From Coprococcus eutactus (lineage in GTDB: Bacteria; Bacillota; Clostridia; Lachnospirales; Lachnospiraceae): 64,000 nucleotides of DNA. The stretch is taken from positions 1,224,001-1,288,000 of the forward strand of contig NZ_CP102278.1 of NCBI RefSeq assembly GCF_025149915.1. Reading direction: 5' to 3'. Below the pieces are notes generated by a model. The model worked only from the letters and a program-made list of their open reading frames with translations, made no database searches and was not told where the DNA came from. Below, one piece after another: positions 54,947 through 62,818 of this stretch. Position 1 is the first letter of the stretch. Each line of letters starts with the position of its first letter. The position numbers were made by a program, and so were the translations under genes.

Positions 54947-55429
54947 ATGGATAAAATAGCAAGTTTTCAGATAAATCATCTTCTTTTAAATCCGGGCATA
55001 TACGTGTCCAGAAAGGATATGGCAGGTGATCAGGTCCTTACAACATTTGACATAAGGATGACAAAGCCGAATTATGAGCCGGTCATGAACACAGCGGAGA
55101 TTCATGCCATAGAGCATCTGGGAGCCACATACCTCAGAAATAACGAAGAGTATAAGGACAAGGTTATATATTTTGGACCTATGGGCTGTCGTACGGGATT
55201 TTATCTCATACTTTCCGGTGACTATGAGTCAAAGGATATAGTTGAGCTTATGATATCGATGTTTGAGTTCATAAGACATTATCACGATCCTATCCCAGGG
55301 GCAAATCCAAGGGAGTGTGGAAACTATCTCGATATGAATCTCAATATGGCAAACTACCTTGCAGAGAAGTTCCTGTCACAGGTTTTGTATAATATTGACG
55401 ATAGCAGGTTGCATTATCCGGAAGGTTAA
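54947..55429 (+). CDS. luxS: S-ribosylhomocysteine lyase (AI-2 synthesis)
   Basis: 160 residues. Converts S-ribosylhomocysteine to homocysteine and DPD, the precursor of autoinducer 2. Metal-binding HAIEHLGATYLR (HxxEH), the catalytic Cys in MGCRTGFYL, and the third metal ligand Cys/His region in ARECGNYLDM-like sequence NPRECGNYLDM. With mtnN it forms the complete SAH recycling branch. Confidence 0.95.
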   Translation: MDKIASFQINHLLLNPGIYVSRKDMAGDQVLTTFDIRMTKPNYEPVMNTAEIHAIEHLGATYLRNNEEYKDKVIYFGPMGCRTGFYLILSGDYESKDIVELMISMFEFIRHYHDPIPGANPRECGNYLDMNLNMANYLAEKFLSQVLYNIDDSRLHYPEG

Positions 55430-55468
55430 CAAAATCGAAAAATAAGGGGTGCGATCTTCCAAAAAGTA

Positions 55469-55506
55469 AAATCAGGGGGTAAAATACCCCCTAAATGCGC
55501 TGATTT
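55469..55506. other. Two-tier stem structure downstream of luxS
   Basis: AAATCA (55469-55474) pairs with TGATTT (55501-55506); inside, GGGGGTA-AAA-TACCCCC (55475-55491) forms a very stable hairpin. It is upstream of the terminator and may protect the luxS 3' end or be a binding site. Confidence 0.45.
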
Positions 55507-55536
55507 GAGGAATATGTGCCACTCTATTGACTTTGG

Positions 55537-55573
55537 GCTTACGTGTATTTAATATGCACGTAAGCTTTTTTTT
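55537..55573 (+). terminator. Intrinsic terminator of the mtnN-luxS transcript
   Basis: GCTTACGTG pairs with CACGTAAGC around an 11-nt loop, followed by eight T. Confidence 0.9.
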
Positions 55574-55632
55574 GCGCAGATAAACAGCTTATCAATGACC
55601 GGAAACGGTCAAATAAATTCAAGGAGGAAGAT

Positions 55633-55863
55633 ATGAAGGTTGAGTCTGAAAAGGACATAGAATGTCAGAAGGAAAACATATATGAAGATCCGTTCTACTA
55701 TGATGCCCCGTTTTACCGGGCAGGAATGTCTGTCAATGAATACAGACAGGAACAACTATATCTCAATGAGAATGTGGATATTTTCATTGATGGCACCTAC
55801 GTCCCTCTTTGGAAGCAGAAACTCATAAGAGATAAGGGTGATAATAATGATAAGAATGCGTGA
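55633..55863 (+). CDS. Small acidic protein upstream of the adhesin gene
   Basis: 76 residues, start after CAAGGAGGAAGAT. Acidic, Tyr-rich (EDPFYYDAPFYRAGMSVNEY, then VDIFIDGTYVPLWKQK). No signal peptide or membrane helix. No family recognised. It ends 12 bp before the adhesin gene, so the two are probably cotranscribed. Confidence 0.7.
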   Translation: MKVESEKDIECQKENIYEDPFYYDAPFYRAGMSVNEYRQEQLYLNENVDIFIDGTYVPLWKQKLIRDKGDNNDKNA

Positions 55864-55875
55864 AAGGGTGAGCAT

Positions 55876-58800
55876 ATGAGAAAATTGAATATTTGCAAGA
55901 CTTTAGTGGCTTTGTTATTGGCGGTGAGTGTTGTATTGCTGGTGTTTTATGACAGGGATGAGATACATTCAAGTGCTGTTGAGTCAGTAGTTCAGGATAG
56001 TGATGTACATACTGAGGTTTACTTTGCAGATGAGGGAACAGATGGCGTGGCGACAGGGACGGATGCTGGGGCGGAGATAGCGTCTGCGGGTAGTGAGAAC
56101 AGCATAACCAGCGGAGAACTTGTATATTATGCTGGGGCAGCATATACGAGATTTTATACGGTGCGCAGAACTGGCACGGATCACAGGGCATACTGCGGAG
56201 ACCACAATAAGAATGCGGTCAGGAGCACGAACAATGTAAGCTTTTCGGAAAATGATGATATTATGCTGAGACTGGCATTTGCATGCGGACCGGATGGTGA
56301 ATATGAATGGGGGGGCTTCCGAAATAAGAGTGAAAACGATGTGCAGCTTATCATGGCGCTTACCCTCAATTATCTGAGACATGGACAGTATTTCCCTGTT
56401 ATCTCAGAATATCTGGATTATATAAATTCGATGGATAAGAAAAGTGTTTCTCTTAAAAGTAATGAGACGAGATTGTCCCTGGTCGTGGAGGGGGATGAGG
56501 GCGGAGAAGTTCAGTCTGTCTCGCTCGGCAATTATAGAAGATATACGATACCGGGAACAAAGACCGTGAGAAACAGGACAAAATTGTTCAGATTGAAGGG
56601 GAAATCCGGTAACTACATAGAAATAGGTGTGCCGGGGCACAGCTGGATCCATGTTAAGAGGCCGGGTGATAAGACATACAGCATTTATAAGACTGGAAAT
56701 GTAATCATTCATGTAGGAGACAGAGTGTTTTTTACATCGGCAGTGTCGTACACAGGAAAAGAGGGGATGACATATGCGGAGGGAAAAAGTGGACTTACTG
56801 TGTATACGGCTGATTCCAATGATACGAATCTTGACCAGCAGCTTCTGTTTGCCGAGCACTCAGACAAATGTGCTGTCTCACTGGATCTTGACTGGAGTGA
56901 TGACGGCGGAAGCGGATATATGTGGATCACAAAAAACAAAAAGTATAATGAGAAGGAGAACTGTCTGCAAAATATGAATTCGTACAGTGCAGACATATAC
57001 GGAGCGGAGAATTACTCTTATAAGGGAATCGTGTACGATGTCAGGGACAAAAACGGTAGTGATGTGTTCAGGTTTGTACTGTCATATAATGGAATGTGTT
57101 ATGCTGACAAGGCAACGGGCAGGCAGGTTGTATTTGGATCTAAAACGGAAAAGGAAGAATACAGCAACGCGTTGGATATAAGCTGTGCGAAGCTTCCATT
57201 TGGAGCTTATGAGGTATCGGAAAATGAATATCTGTGGGATTACGACAACAAGACAGGAAAACTTAAATCCACAGGTAAAAAGGTCGTAAACTCCGGATAT
57301 AAATACAATCCTAAGGTGTATAAAGTTGAACTCACAGAGAAAACTTCGGTCAGAAGTATGGCCACAGCGTACCATATTGCGGCGGAGGATGATGTGGTGA
57401 CCGGTAGATTCGGTCTGAAGAAAACGGACGCAGATACACAGGAGCCGGTGAAGAACGCGGTTTATTATGTGGTGAGAAAGGCGTCGGGTTCCATAACCTC
57501 GGATCAGGTCGTAGCAAAGCTGAAGACAGATGGATGTGGAATAGGAATAGTATATGCTTCAAAGTACGGCAGTACAAATACGCCGGAACTTACTGGTCTG
57601 CCAATTGGAACGTATGAGATATATGAGAAGAAGGCTCCGGCGGGGTATGAGAAGAATGAAGAGAAGGCGGTGCTTAAGATAAAGGCATCTGGAAGCACCC
57701 TGTCAGCCGGAGAAAAAATATCATCTGATTCAGAAGGCAATGCTATCGTATGGAACACCTCAGATAAGAAAAAAGGCGGAAAGATAGATTTTAGCATATA
57801 TAAGCAGGACGCCTCAACCGGGATCGATGCACAGGGTGAGGCAGAGCTTAAGGGCGCTGAGTTTACGGTGAACTATTATGATGGCATGTATGGCTCCCTG
57901 AGCGAGCTTCCGGACAGACCGGACAAGACGTGGATCCTTGAAACGGACAGGAACGGGATATGTATGCTACAGAAAAAGTACCTGTCAGCTTCAAAGAAGA
58001 GCGATGAGACAGTCATAGATGAGAACGGGAACATTGAGCTTGCTGCCGGAACGATAACCATTAAGGAAACAAAGCCGCCGGTTGGTTATATCCTGGAAAA
58101 GTCGGTTATAAGGAATGGCGATACAGGTGAAAGAATAACGGATGCCGGTGAAGGAATATGCCTGACAAATATCACAAACAAAGGGCAGAGTGTGAGCCTG
58201 GAGATAGGGAATGAATTGATAGTCGGAAACCGTGTAATCCGTGGAGATTTTCAGTTCAGCAAGAAAGCTGCGGACACAGGTAGGACTATGGCAGGGGTAA
58301 AGTTTCTTTTGGAAAATAATGACAGATCAGAGTCGATCGTAATATATACAGATGAAAACGGGTTTTACTCGAGTAGCGCATCGTATATCAGGCATACATT
58401 CGATACGAATTCCGGAAAAAGTGGATGTGGTATATGGTTTGGGGACGAGAATACGGATGACGACAGAGGCGCACTTCCGTATGGTACATATCATCTGAGT
58501 GAGCTGAGATGCGATGCGAACTCCGGAAAGTACAGATCGGCGGAGACTATAACATTTACAATTGACTCTGACAGCAAAGTGATCGATATAGGCGATATCA
58601 TAAATGAGAGATTTGCGGAGATGGATTCTGTTGCAAAATTCAGGGACACGGGAGGCAAGAATATTCCTGAGTCGGCGGCGGAGACGGTGCTAGTGGACAC
58701 TGTGATCATGAGCGGACTTGAGATAGGACATGTGTATACAATAAGTGGACAGGTCCTTGATAAGGATAGCGAGCAGGTGCTTGAGCAGGCAGGTGCTGTA

Positions 58801-60027
58801 AACAGAGTTGAGTTCACTGCGAAAGAGATAAACCAGAGTGTGGATGTTCCTTTTGTTATTGATGTGACCGGTCTTGGCGGCAGAGATCTGGTGTGCTACG
58901 AAGTCCTGACAGATGCTACCTATGAGGGTGAGGTAATAGCATCCCACCAGGATATAAAGTCTGAGGGGCAGACGGTGCATGTAGGTGAAAAGAGACTGGA
59001 GATCAGCAAGACCGCTGTGACGGGGAGTGATGAGCTTTCGGGGGCAGAACTTGTGCTTGCAGATAGTACTGGCAAAGTGGTCGACAGATGGATAACAGGA
59101 AAGACGGCGCACATTGTGGAGAATATAAAGCCGGGAGAATATACGCTGAGTGAGCGTAGTGCACCGGCGGGATATCTGAAAAGCAGAGAAATAACATTTA
59201 CGGTGGATGATGACTATGGAACCCAGAAGGTCAGAATGATCGATGAGATTGCAAAGATACGGATAAAGAAGGTTGACGATGTTGGAAATAAGCCTCTTGG
59301 CGGAGTTCGGTTTACTCTGTATTCTGCGGAGAGTGGAGAAAAGGTCGACAGCAAAATGACAGATAAAAAGGGATATCTGGAATTTGAATATGTGTCACCT
59401 GGGGAATATTATCTTGTGGAGGACAATATTCCGGAGGGATATATGGCTGTCGATGCAGATTCGGAAGGACACATAAAGGTGACAGTGAAGAGCGGGCAGT
59501 ATGAGAATGAGCCTGTGCGTATAGTAAAAAATCATTATGGATCAGTGTACATTTACAAAAAATCAGCAGATGACGGAGCAGCCCTTTGCGGGGCGGAGTT
59601 TGGTCTGTATGAAAAGTTGTCGGATAAGCTTGTGATGAAAGCTGTGTCAGGTGATGACGGATATGCTGAGTTTAAGCAGATTCCAGCCGGAAAATATTAC
59701 ATAAAGGAACTGAAAGCTCCGGAAGGATATGAGCACAGAGGAGAAGCGACTGAGATCGATACAGGTGAAAAAATATATAATAAAGAAAATCCGGTCATAT
59801 TTGTAAATGAAAAGGAAAATACTACCACGGAGACAACAGATACTACGGAGACCACAAAGACCACGGAGGATAAAACAACGGAGATGACTAGGGAGAATAA
59901 ATCTCCGGAAACCGGAGATGGGGCTCCACTGGTACTGACGGTTGTGTTTATTGTAATGGCAGTTCTATTGTCGGCAGGATTGCTTATATACAGAAAAAAA
60001 TTTCCTAAAAACGAAGATCTGCAATAA
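55876..60027 (+). CDS. Sortase-anchored adhesin with Cna-B and VaFE-type domains
   Basis: 1383-residue surface protein. Signal peptide or anchor (about 5-26). N-terminal module (about 85-480) resembles thioester adhesin domains, with Cys107 in RAYCGDH as the possible thioester Cys and NDVQLIMALTLNYL where the Gln partner is expected; this is tentative. Cna-B/SpaA repeats start at about 511, 633 and 790; a VaFE-like domain is at about 913-1035; three more Cna-B repeats start at about 1038, 1124 and 1221. Paired Lys and Glu residues (for example LKKTDAD..., YEIYEKKAPAGYE) suggest internal isopeptide bonds. A Thr-rich stalk, SPETGD at about 1343, a transmembrane helix and a basic tail form the sorting signal. 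No sortase gene is in the window. Confidence 0.9.
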   Translation: MRKLNICKTLVALLLAVSVVLLVFYDRDEIHSSAVESVVQDSDVHTEVYFADEGTDGVATGTDAGAEIASAGSENSITSGELVYYAGAAYTRFYTVRRTGTDHRAYCGDHNKNAVRSTNNVSFSENDDIMLRLAFACGPDGEYEWGGFRNKSENDVQLIMALTLNYLRHGQYFPVISEYLDYINSMDKKSVSLKSNETRLSLVVEGDEGGEVQSVSLGNYRRYTIPGTKTVRNRTKLFRLKGKSGNYIEIGVPGHSWIHVKRPGDKTYSIYKTGNVIIHVGDRVFFTSAVSYTGKEGMTYAEGKSGLTVYTADSNDTNLDQQLLFAEHSDKCAVSLDLDWSDDGGSGYMWITKNKKYNEKENCLQNMNSYSADIYGAENYSYKGIVYDVRDKNGSDVFRFVLSYNGMCYADKATGRQVVFGSKTEKEEYSNALDISCAKLPFGAYEVSENEYLWDYDNKTGKLKSTGKKVVNSGYKYNPKVYKVELTEKTSVRSMATAYHIAAEDDVVTGRFGLKKTDADTQEPVKNAVYYVVRKASGSITSDQVVAKLKTDGCGIGIVYASKYGSTNTPELTGLPIGTYEIYEKKAPAGYEKNEEKAVLKIKASGSTLSAGEKISSDSEGNAIVWNTSDKKKGGKIDFSIYKQDASTGIDAQGEAELKGAEFTVNYYDGMYGSLSELPDRPDKTWILETDRNGICMLQKKYLSASKKSDETVIDENGNIELAAGTITIKETKPPVGYILEKSVIRNGDTGERITDAGEGICLTNITNKGQSVSLEIGNELIVGNRVIRGDFQFSKKAADTGRTMAGVKFLLENNDRSESIVIYTDENGFYSSSASYIRHTFDTNSGKSGCGIWFGDENTDDDRGALPYGTYHLSELRCDANSGKYRSAETITFTIDSDSKVIDIGDIINERFAEMDSVAKFRDTGGKNIPESAAETVLVDTVIMSGLEIGHVYTISGQVLDKDSEQVLEQAGAVNRVEFTAKEINQSVDVPFVIDVTGLGGRDLVCYEVLTDATYEGEVIASHQDIKSEGQTVHVGEKRLEISKTAVTGSDELSGAELVLADSTGKVVDRWITGKTAHIVENIKPGEYTLSERSAPAGYLKSREITFTVDDDYGTQKVRMIDEIAKIRIKKVDDVGNKPLGGVRFTLYSAESGEKVDSKMTDKKGYLEFEYVSPGEYYLVEDNIPEGYMAVDADSEGHIKVTVKSGQYENEPVRIVKNHYGSVYIYKKSADDGAALCGAEFGLYEKLSDKLVMKAVSGDDGYAEFKQIPAGKYYIKELKAPEGYEHRGEATEIDTGEKIYNKENPVIFVNEKENTTTETTDTTETTKTTEDKTTEMTRENKSPETGDGAPLVLTVVFIVMAVLLSAGLLIYRKKFPKNEDLQ

Positions 60028-60049
60028 TATGTAAGATGGTACAATGATG

Positions 60050-60078
60050 TTGACCTTTATAATTTTTAGTGATAACAT
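60050..60078 (+). promoter_or_regulatory. Promoter of the ptb-buk operon
   Basis: TTGACC (60050-60055), 17-bp spacer, TAACAT (60073-60078). Confidence 0.45.
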
Positions 60079-60125
60079 AAAAAATGGATTTGTTTAAATA
60101 ATAATTTTCACGTGAGGTGCGAAAG

Positions 60126-61046
60126 ATGAGTAAAAGTTTTGATGATTTATTGGCAAAGGTTTCACAGTGCAGCATAAAGAAAGTTTCGGTTGCAGTAGCA
60201 CAGGATGCGCCTATTCTTGAGGCTGTAAAGGCAGCAAAGGAGAAGGGAATCGCAGATGCTATACTTGTGGGTGACGAGGCAAAGATCAGAGAGGTCGCAG
60301 ATCAGATCGGTATGGATCTTACAGGTTATGAGATCATAAATGAGCCAGATGATATAGAGGCTTCACTTAAGGCAGTGAAACTTGTTCATGATCATAAGGC
60401 TGATATGTATATGAAGGGACTTCTCTCAACAAAGGATTTCCTTAAGAGCGTACTTAACAAAGAAGTTGGTCTTAGAAATGGCAAGCCGCTTTCACACGTA
60501 TGTGTATTTGAAATCCCTGGAATTGACAGACTTCTGTATCTTACAGATGTTGCATTCATGACATATCCTTCACTTGAGGAGAAAAAGTCAATTATAGAGA
60601 ACTCTGTAGAGGTTGCCCATGCGTGCGGAATACCTTGCCCAAAGGTAGCTCCACTTGCCGCAGTAGAGGTAGTTAATCCTAAGATGCCTGTTACTGTTGA
60701 GGCAGCAGAGCTTACAAAGATGAACGAGAACGGCGAGATCACAGGATGTATCGTTGATGGTCCTCTTTCAATGGATCTGGCTATCGAGCCTGAAGCAGCT
60801 ATTCACAAGGGTGCTACGGACAGAAAGATAGTTGGAGATGCAGATATCCTTCTGTTCCCAGATATACATGCAGGTAACCTTGTATACAAGACACTTGTTC
60901 ACACAACAAAGTGCAAGAACGGATGTATCATTACAGGTACAGATGCTCCTGTAATCCTCACATCGAGATCAGATACATTTGAGGTCAAGCTCAATTCAAT
61001 AGCTCTAGCAGCCGTTGTAGCAGAGTCACTCAAGAAGAATAAATAA
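60126..61046 (+). CDS. ptb: Phosphate butyryltransferase
   Basis: 306 residues. Converts butyryl-CoA and phosphate to butyryl phosphate. ATG 60126 after GAGGTGCGAA; a GTG at 60117 is in frame. Phosphotransacetylase-like fold with DAILVGDEAKIREVADQIG, YMKGLLSTKDFLKSVLN and DGPLSMDLAIEPEAA. Followed after 64 bp by butyrate kinase; codon use is that of a highly expressed gene. Confidence 0.94.
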   Translation: MSKSFDDLLAKVSQCSIKKVSVAVAQDAPILEAVKAAKEKGIADAILVGDEAKIREVADQIGMDLTGYEIINEPDDIEASLKAVKLVHDHKADMYMKGLLSTKDFLKSVLNKEVGLRNGKPLSHVCVFEIPGIDRLLYLTDVAFMTYPSLEEKKSIIENSVEVAHACGIPCPKVAPLAAVEVVNPKMPVTVEAAELTKMNENGEITGCIVDGPLSMDLAIEPEAAIHKGATDRKIVGDADILLFPDIHAGNLVYKTLVHTTKCKNGCIITGTDAPVILTSRSDTFEVKLNSIALAAVVAESLKKNK

Positions 61047-61110
61047 TAAAATATAATAAACAATAAAAAGATACAGATCTGTGCATTAAAGAAAATGGAG
61101 GTTTTATAAA

Positions 61111-62178
61111 ATGGCTTACAAGATTCTTATAATAAATCCAGGTTCAACATCAACAAAGATTGGTGTGTTCGAGGATGAGACACTTTTATTTGAAGAGACA
61201 CTCAGACATACAACTGAGGAGCTGGCAGGATTCAACATGATAGTTGATCAGAAGGATTTCAGAAAGAAAGTTATCCTTGACGTGCTTGCAGAGAAGAATT
61301 TTGATATCAAGACACTTGATGTATGTGTAGGACGTGGTGGAATGCTCAAGCCTATCCCTGGTGGTACATATGCAGTAAGCGATGATCTTCTTGAGGATCT
61401 CAAGATAGGTAAGCAGGGACAGCATGCATCTAATCTTGGTGGTATACTTGCCAGAGAAATCGGAGATGAGCTTGGAGTTCCTTCATACATAGTTGACCCT
61501 GTGGTTGTAGATGAGCTTATGCCATCATCAAGACTTTCAGGAGTTCCAGAGCTTCCAAGAATCAGCGTATTCCACGCACTCAACCAGAAGGCAGTTGCAA
61601 AGAGATACGCAAAGGAGGTTGGCAAGAAGTATACAGACCTCAATCTTATCGTAGTACACATGGGCGGCGGTGTATCAGTTGGTGCACACGATCACGGTAA
61701 AGTTGTAGATGTGTACAATGCACTTGATGGTGACGGAGCATTTTCACCGGAGAGAGCTGGCGGTGTACCTTCAGGAGCTCTTGTAAAGATGTGTTTCTCC
61801 GGTGAGTATACACAGGCAGAGGTTATGAAGAAGCTTGTTGGTAAGGGCGGATTCAACGCATATATAGGAAGCAACGATGCAAGAGATCTTGAGAAGCTTG
61901 TGAACGATGGTGATGAGCATGCAAAGCTTGTTCAGGATGCATTTTATCAGCAGGTTGCAAAGGATATAGGCGGAATGGCTACAGTACTCCGCGGTAAGGT
62001 GGATCAGATCATCCTTACAGGTGGTATAGCTTATTCAAAGCATACATGCGAAGAACTTGAGAAGAGAGCTGGCTTCATAGCTCCATTTACAGTATATGCA
62101 GGTGAGGATGAGCTTCTCGCACTTGCACAGGGTGCACTCAGAGTCATGAACGGTGAAGAGGAGCCAATGAAGTACTAA
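61111..62178 (+). CDS. buk: Butyrate kinase
   Basis: 355 residues. Transfers phosphate from butyryl phosphate to ADP, making butyrate and ATP. ASKHA-fold acid kinase: [15 protein letters not shown] at the N-terminus, [20 protein letters not shown] in the middle and [11 protein letters not shown] near the C-terminus. Start after AATGGAGGTTTTATAAA. Ptb-Buk is one of the two known terminal routes to butyrate in gut Firmicutes and is used by Coprococcus. Confidence 0.95.
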   Translation: MAYKILIINPGSTSTKIGVFEDETLLFEETLRHTTEELAGFNMIVDQKDFRKKVILDVLAEKNFDIKTLDVCVGRGGMLKPIPGGTYAVSDDLLEDLKIGKQGQHASNLGGILAREIGDELGVPSYIVDPVVVDELMPSSRLSGVPELPRISVFHALNQKAVAKRYAKEVGKKYTDLNLIVVHMGGGVSVGAHDHGKVVDVYNALDGDGAFSPERAGGVPSGALVKMCFSGEYTQAEVMKKLVGKGGFNAYIGSNDARDLEKLVNDGDEHAKLVQDAFYQQVAKDIGGMATVLRGKVDQIILTGGIAYSKHTCEELEKRAGFIAPFTVYAGEDELLALAQGALRVMNGEEEPMKY

Positions 62179-62288
62179 AATTGAATTATAGCAGAAATTG
62201 CCATTATAAGATCCACCATATTGCTCATAATAGTAACAAGACGAAAGTCTTAAACATCTATAAATCATTTATATGGAGGTAATGGGAA

Positions 62289-62495
62289 ATGGCAAGTTCA
62301 AACTCTAACAAGGCAAGTGTCCCAGAGGCAAAGAGTGCTATGAACAAGTTCAAGATGGAGGTAGCTAAGGAGATCGGTGTAGATCTTAAGGACGGCTACA
62401 ATGGAGATTTAACTTCAGCTCAGTCTGGATCGATCGGAGGAGAGATGGTTCGTCAGATGATCAAGAGACAGGAAGAGCAGATGTCAGGCAGATAA
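62289..62495 (+). CDS. Small acid-soluble spore protein, alpha/beta type
   Basis: 68 residues. DNA-binding protein that protects spore DNA. Family signatures are KFKMEVAKEIGVDLKDGYNG, where the germination protease site lies, and LTSAQSGSIGGEMVRQMIK. Start after TATGGAGGTAATGGGAA. Shows that the organism is, or descends from, a spore former. A sigma-G-type promoter was not clear. Confidence 0.93.
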   Translation: MASSNSNKASVPEAKSAMNKFKMEVAKEIGVDLKDGYNGDLTSAQSGSIGGEMVRQMIKRQEEQMSGR

Positions 62496-62557
62496 GAGAA
62501 ATCCGAATAGTCTGAAATAACCGTAAAAGTCTTCGTGAAAATTACGGAGAGAAAAAG

Positions 62558-62590
62558 GTCTGGTGTATTATGAATACATCAGGCTTTTTT
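62558..62590 (+). terminator. Intrinsic terminator after the SASP gene
   Basis: GTCTGGTGTATT pairs with AATACATCAGGC (two G-U pairs) around ATG, followed by six T. Confidence 0.85.
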
Positions 62591-62648
62591 CGTTAACAAA
62601 GTGAGACATAAAGCTGCAGGACGTCCAGAACTTTAACAACTTTATAGT

Positions 62649-62687
62649 ATAATGTGCTAGACAATCATTTGCACATTATGATATAAT
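62649..62687 (+). promoter_or_regulatory. Promoter and inverted repeat before the trigger factor gene
   Basis: TAGACA (62658-62663), 18-bp spacer, TATAAT (62682-62687). ATAATGTGC (62649-62657) and GCACATTAT (62671-62679) form a perfect 9-bp inverted repeat that surrounds the -35 and spacer. ATTTGCACATT (62667-62677) is repeated at 62789-62799, directly before the ribosome binding site. Possible operator. Confidence 0.4.
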
Positions 62688-62818
62688 CGATGATTGATGT
62701 GGACTTTTGTTTGCATTGATAATAAGAATAGGATAAATGGATGCTGCTTGAGTGCCTTAAAATAAATTATAAGAAAGGCTAAGGCACCATTTGCACATTT
62801 TAAGGAGGAAATAAAAAG

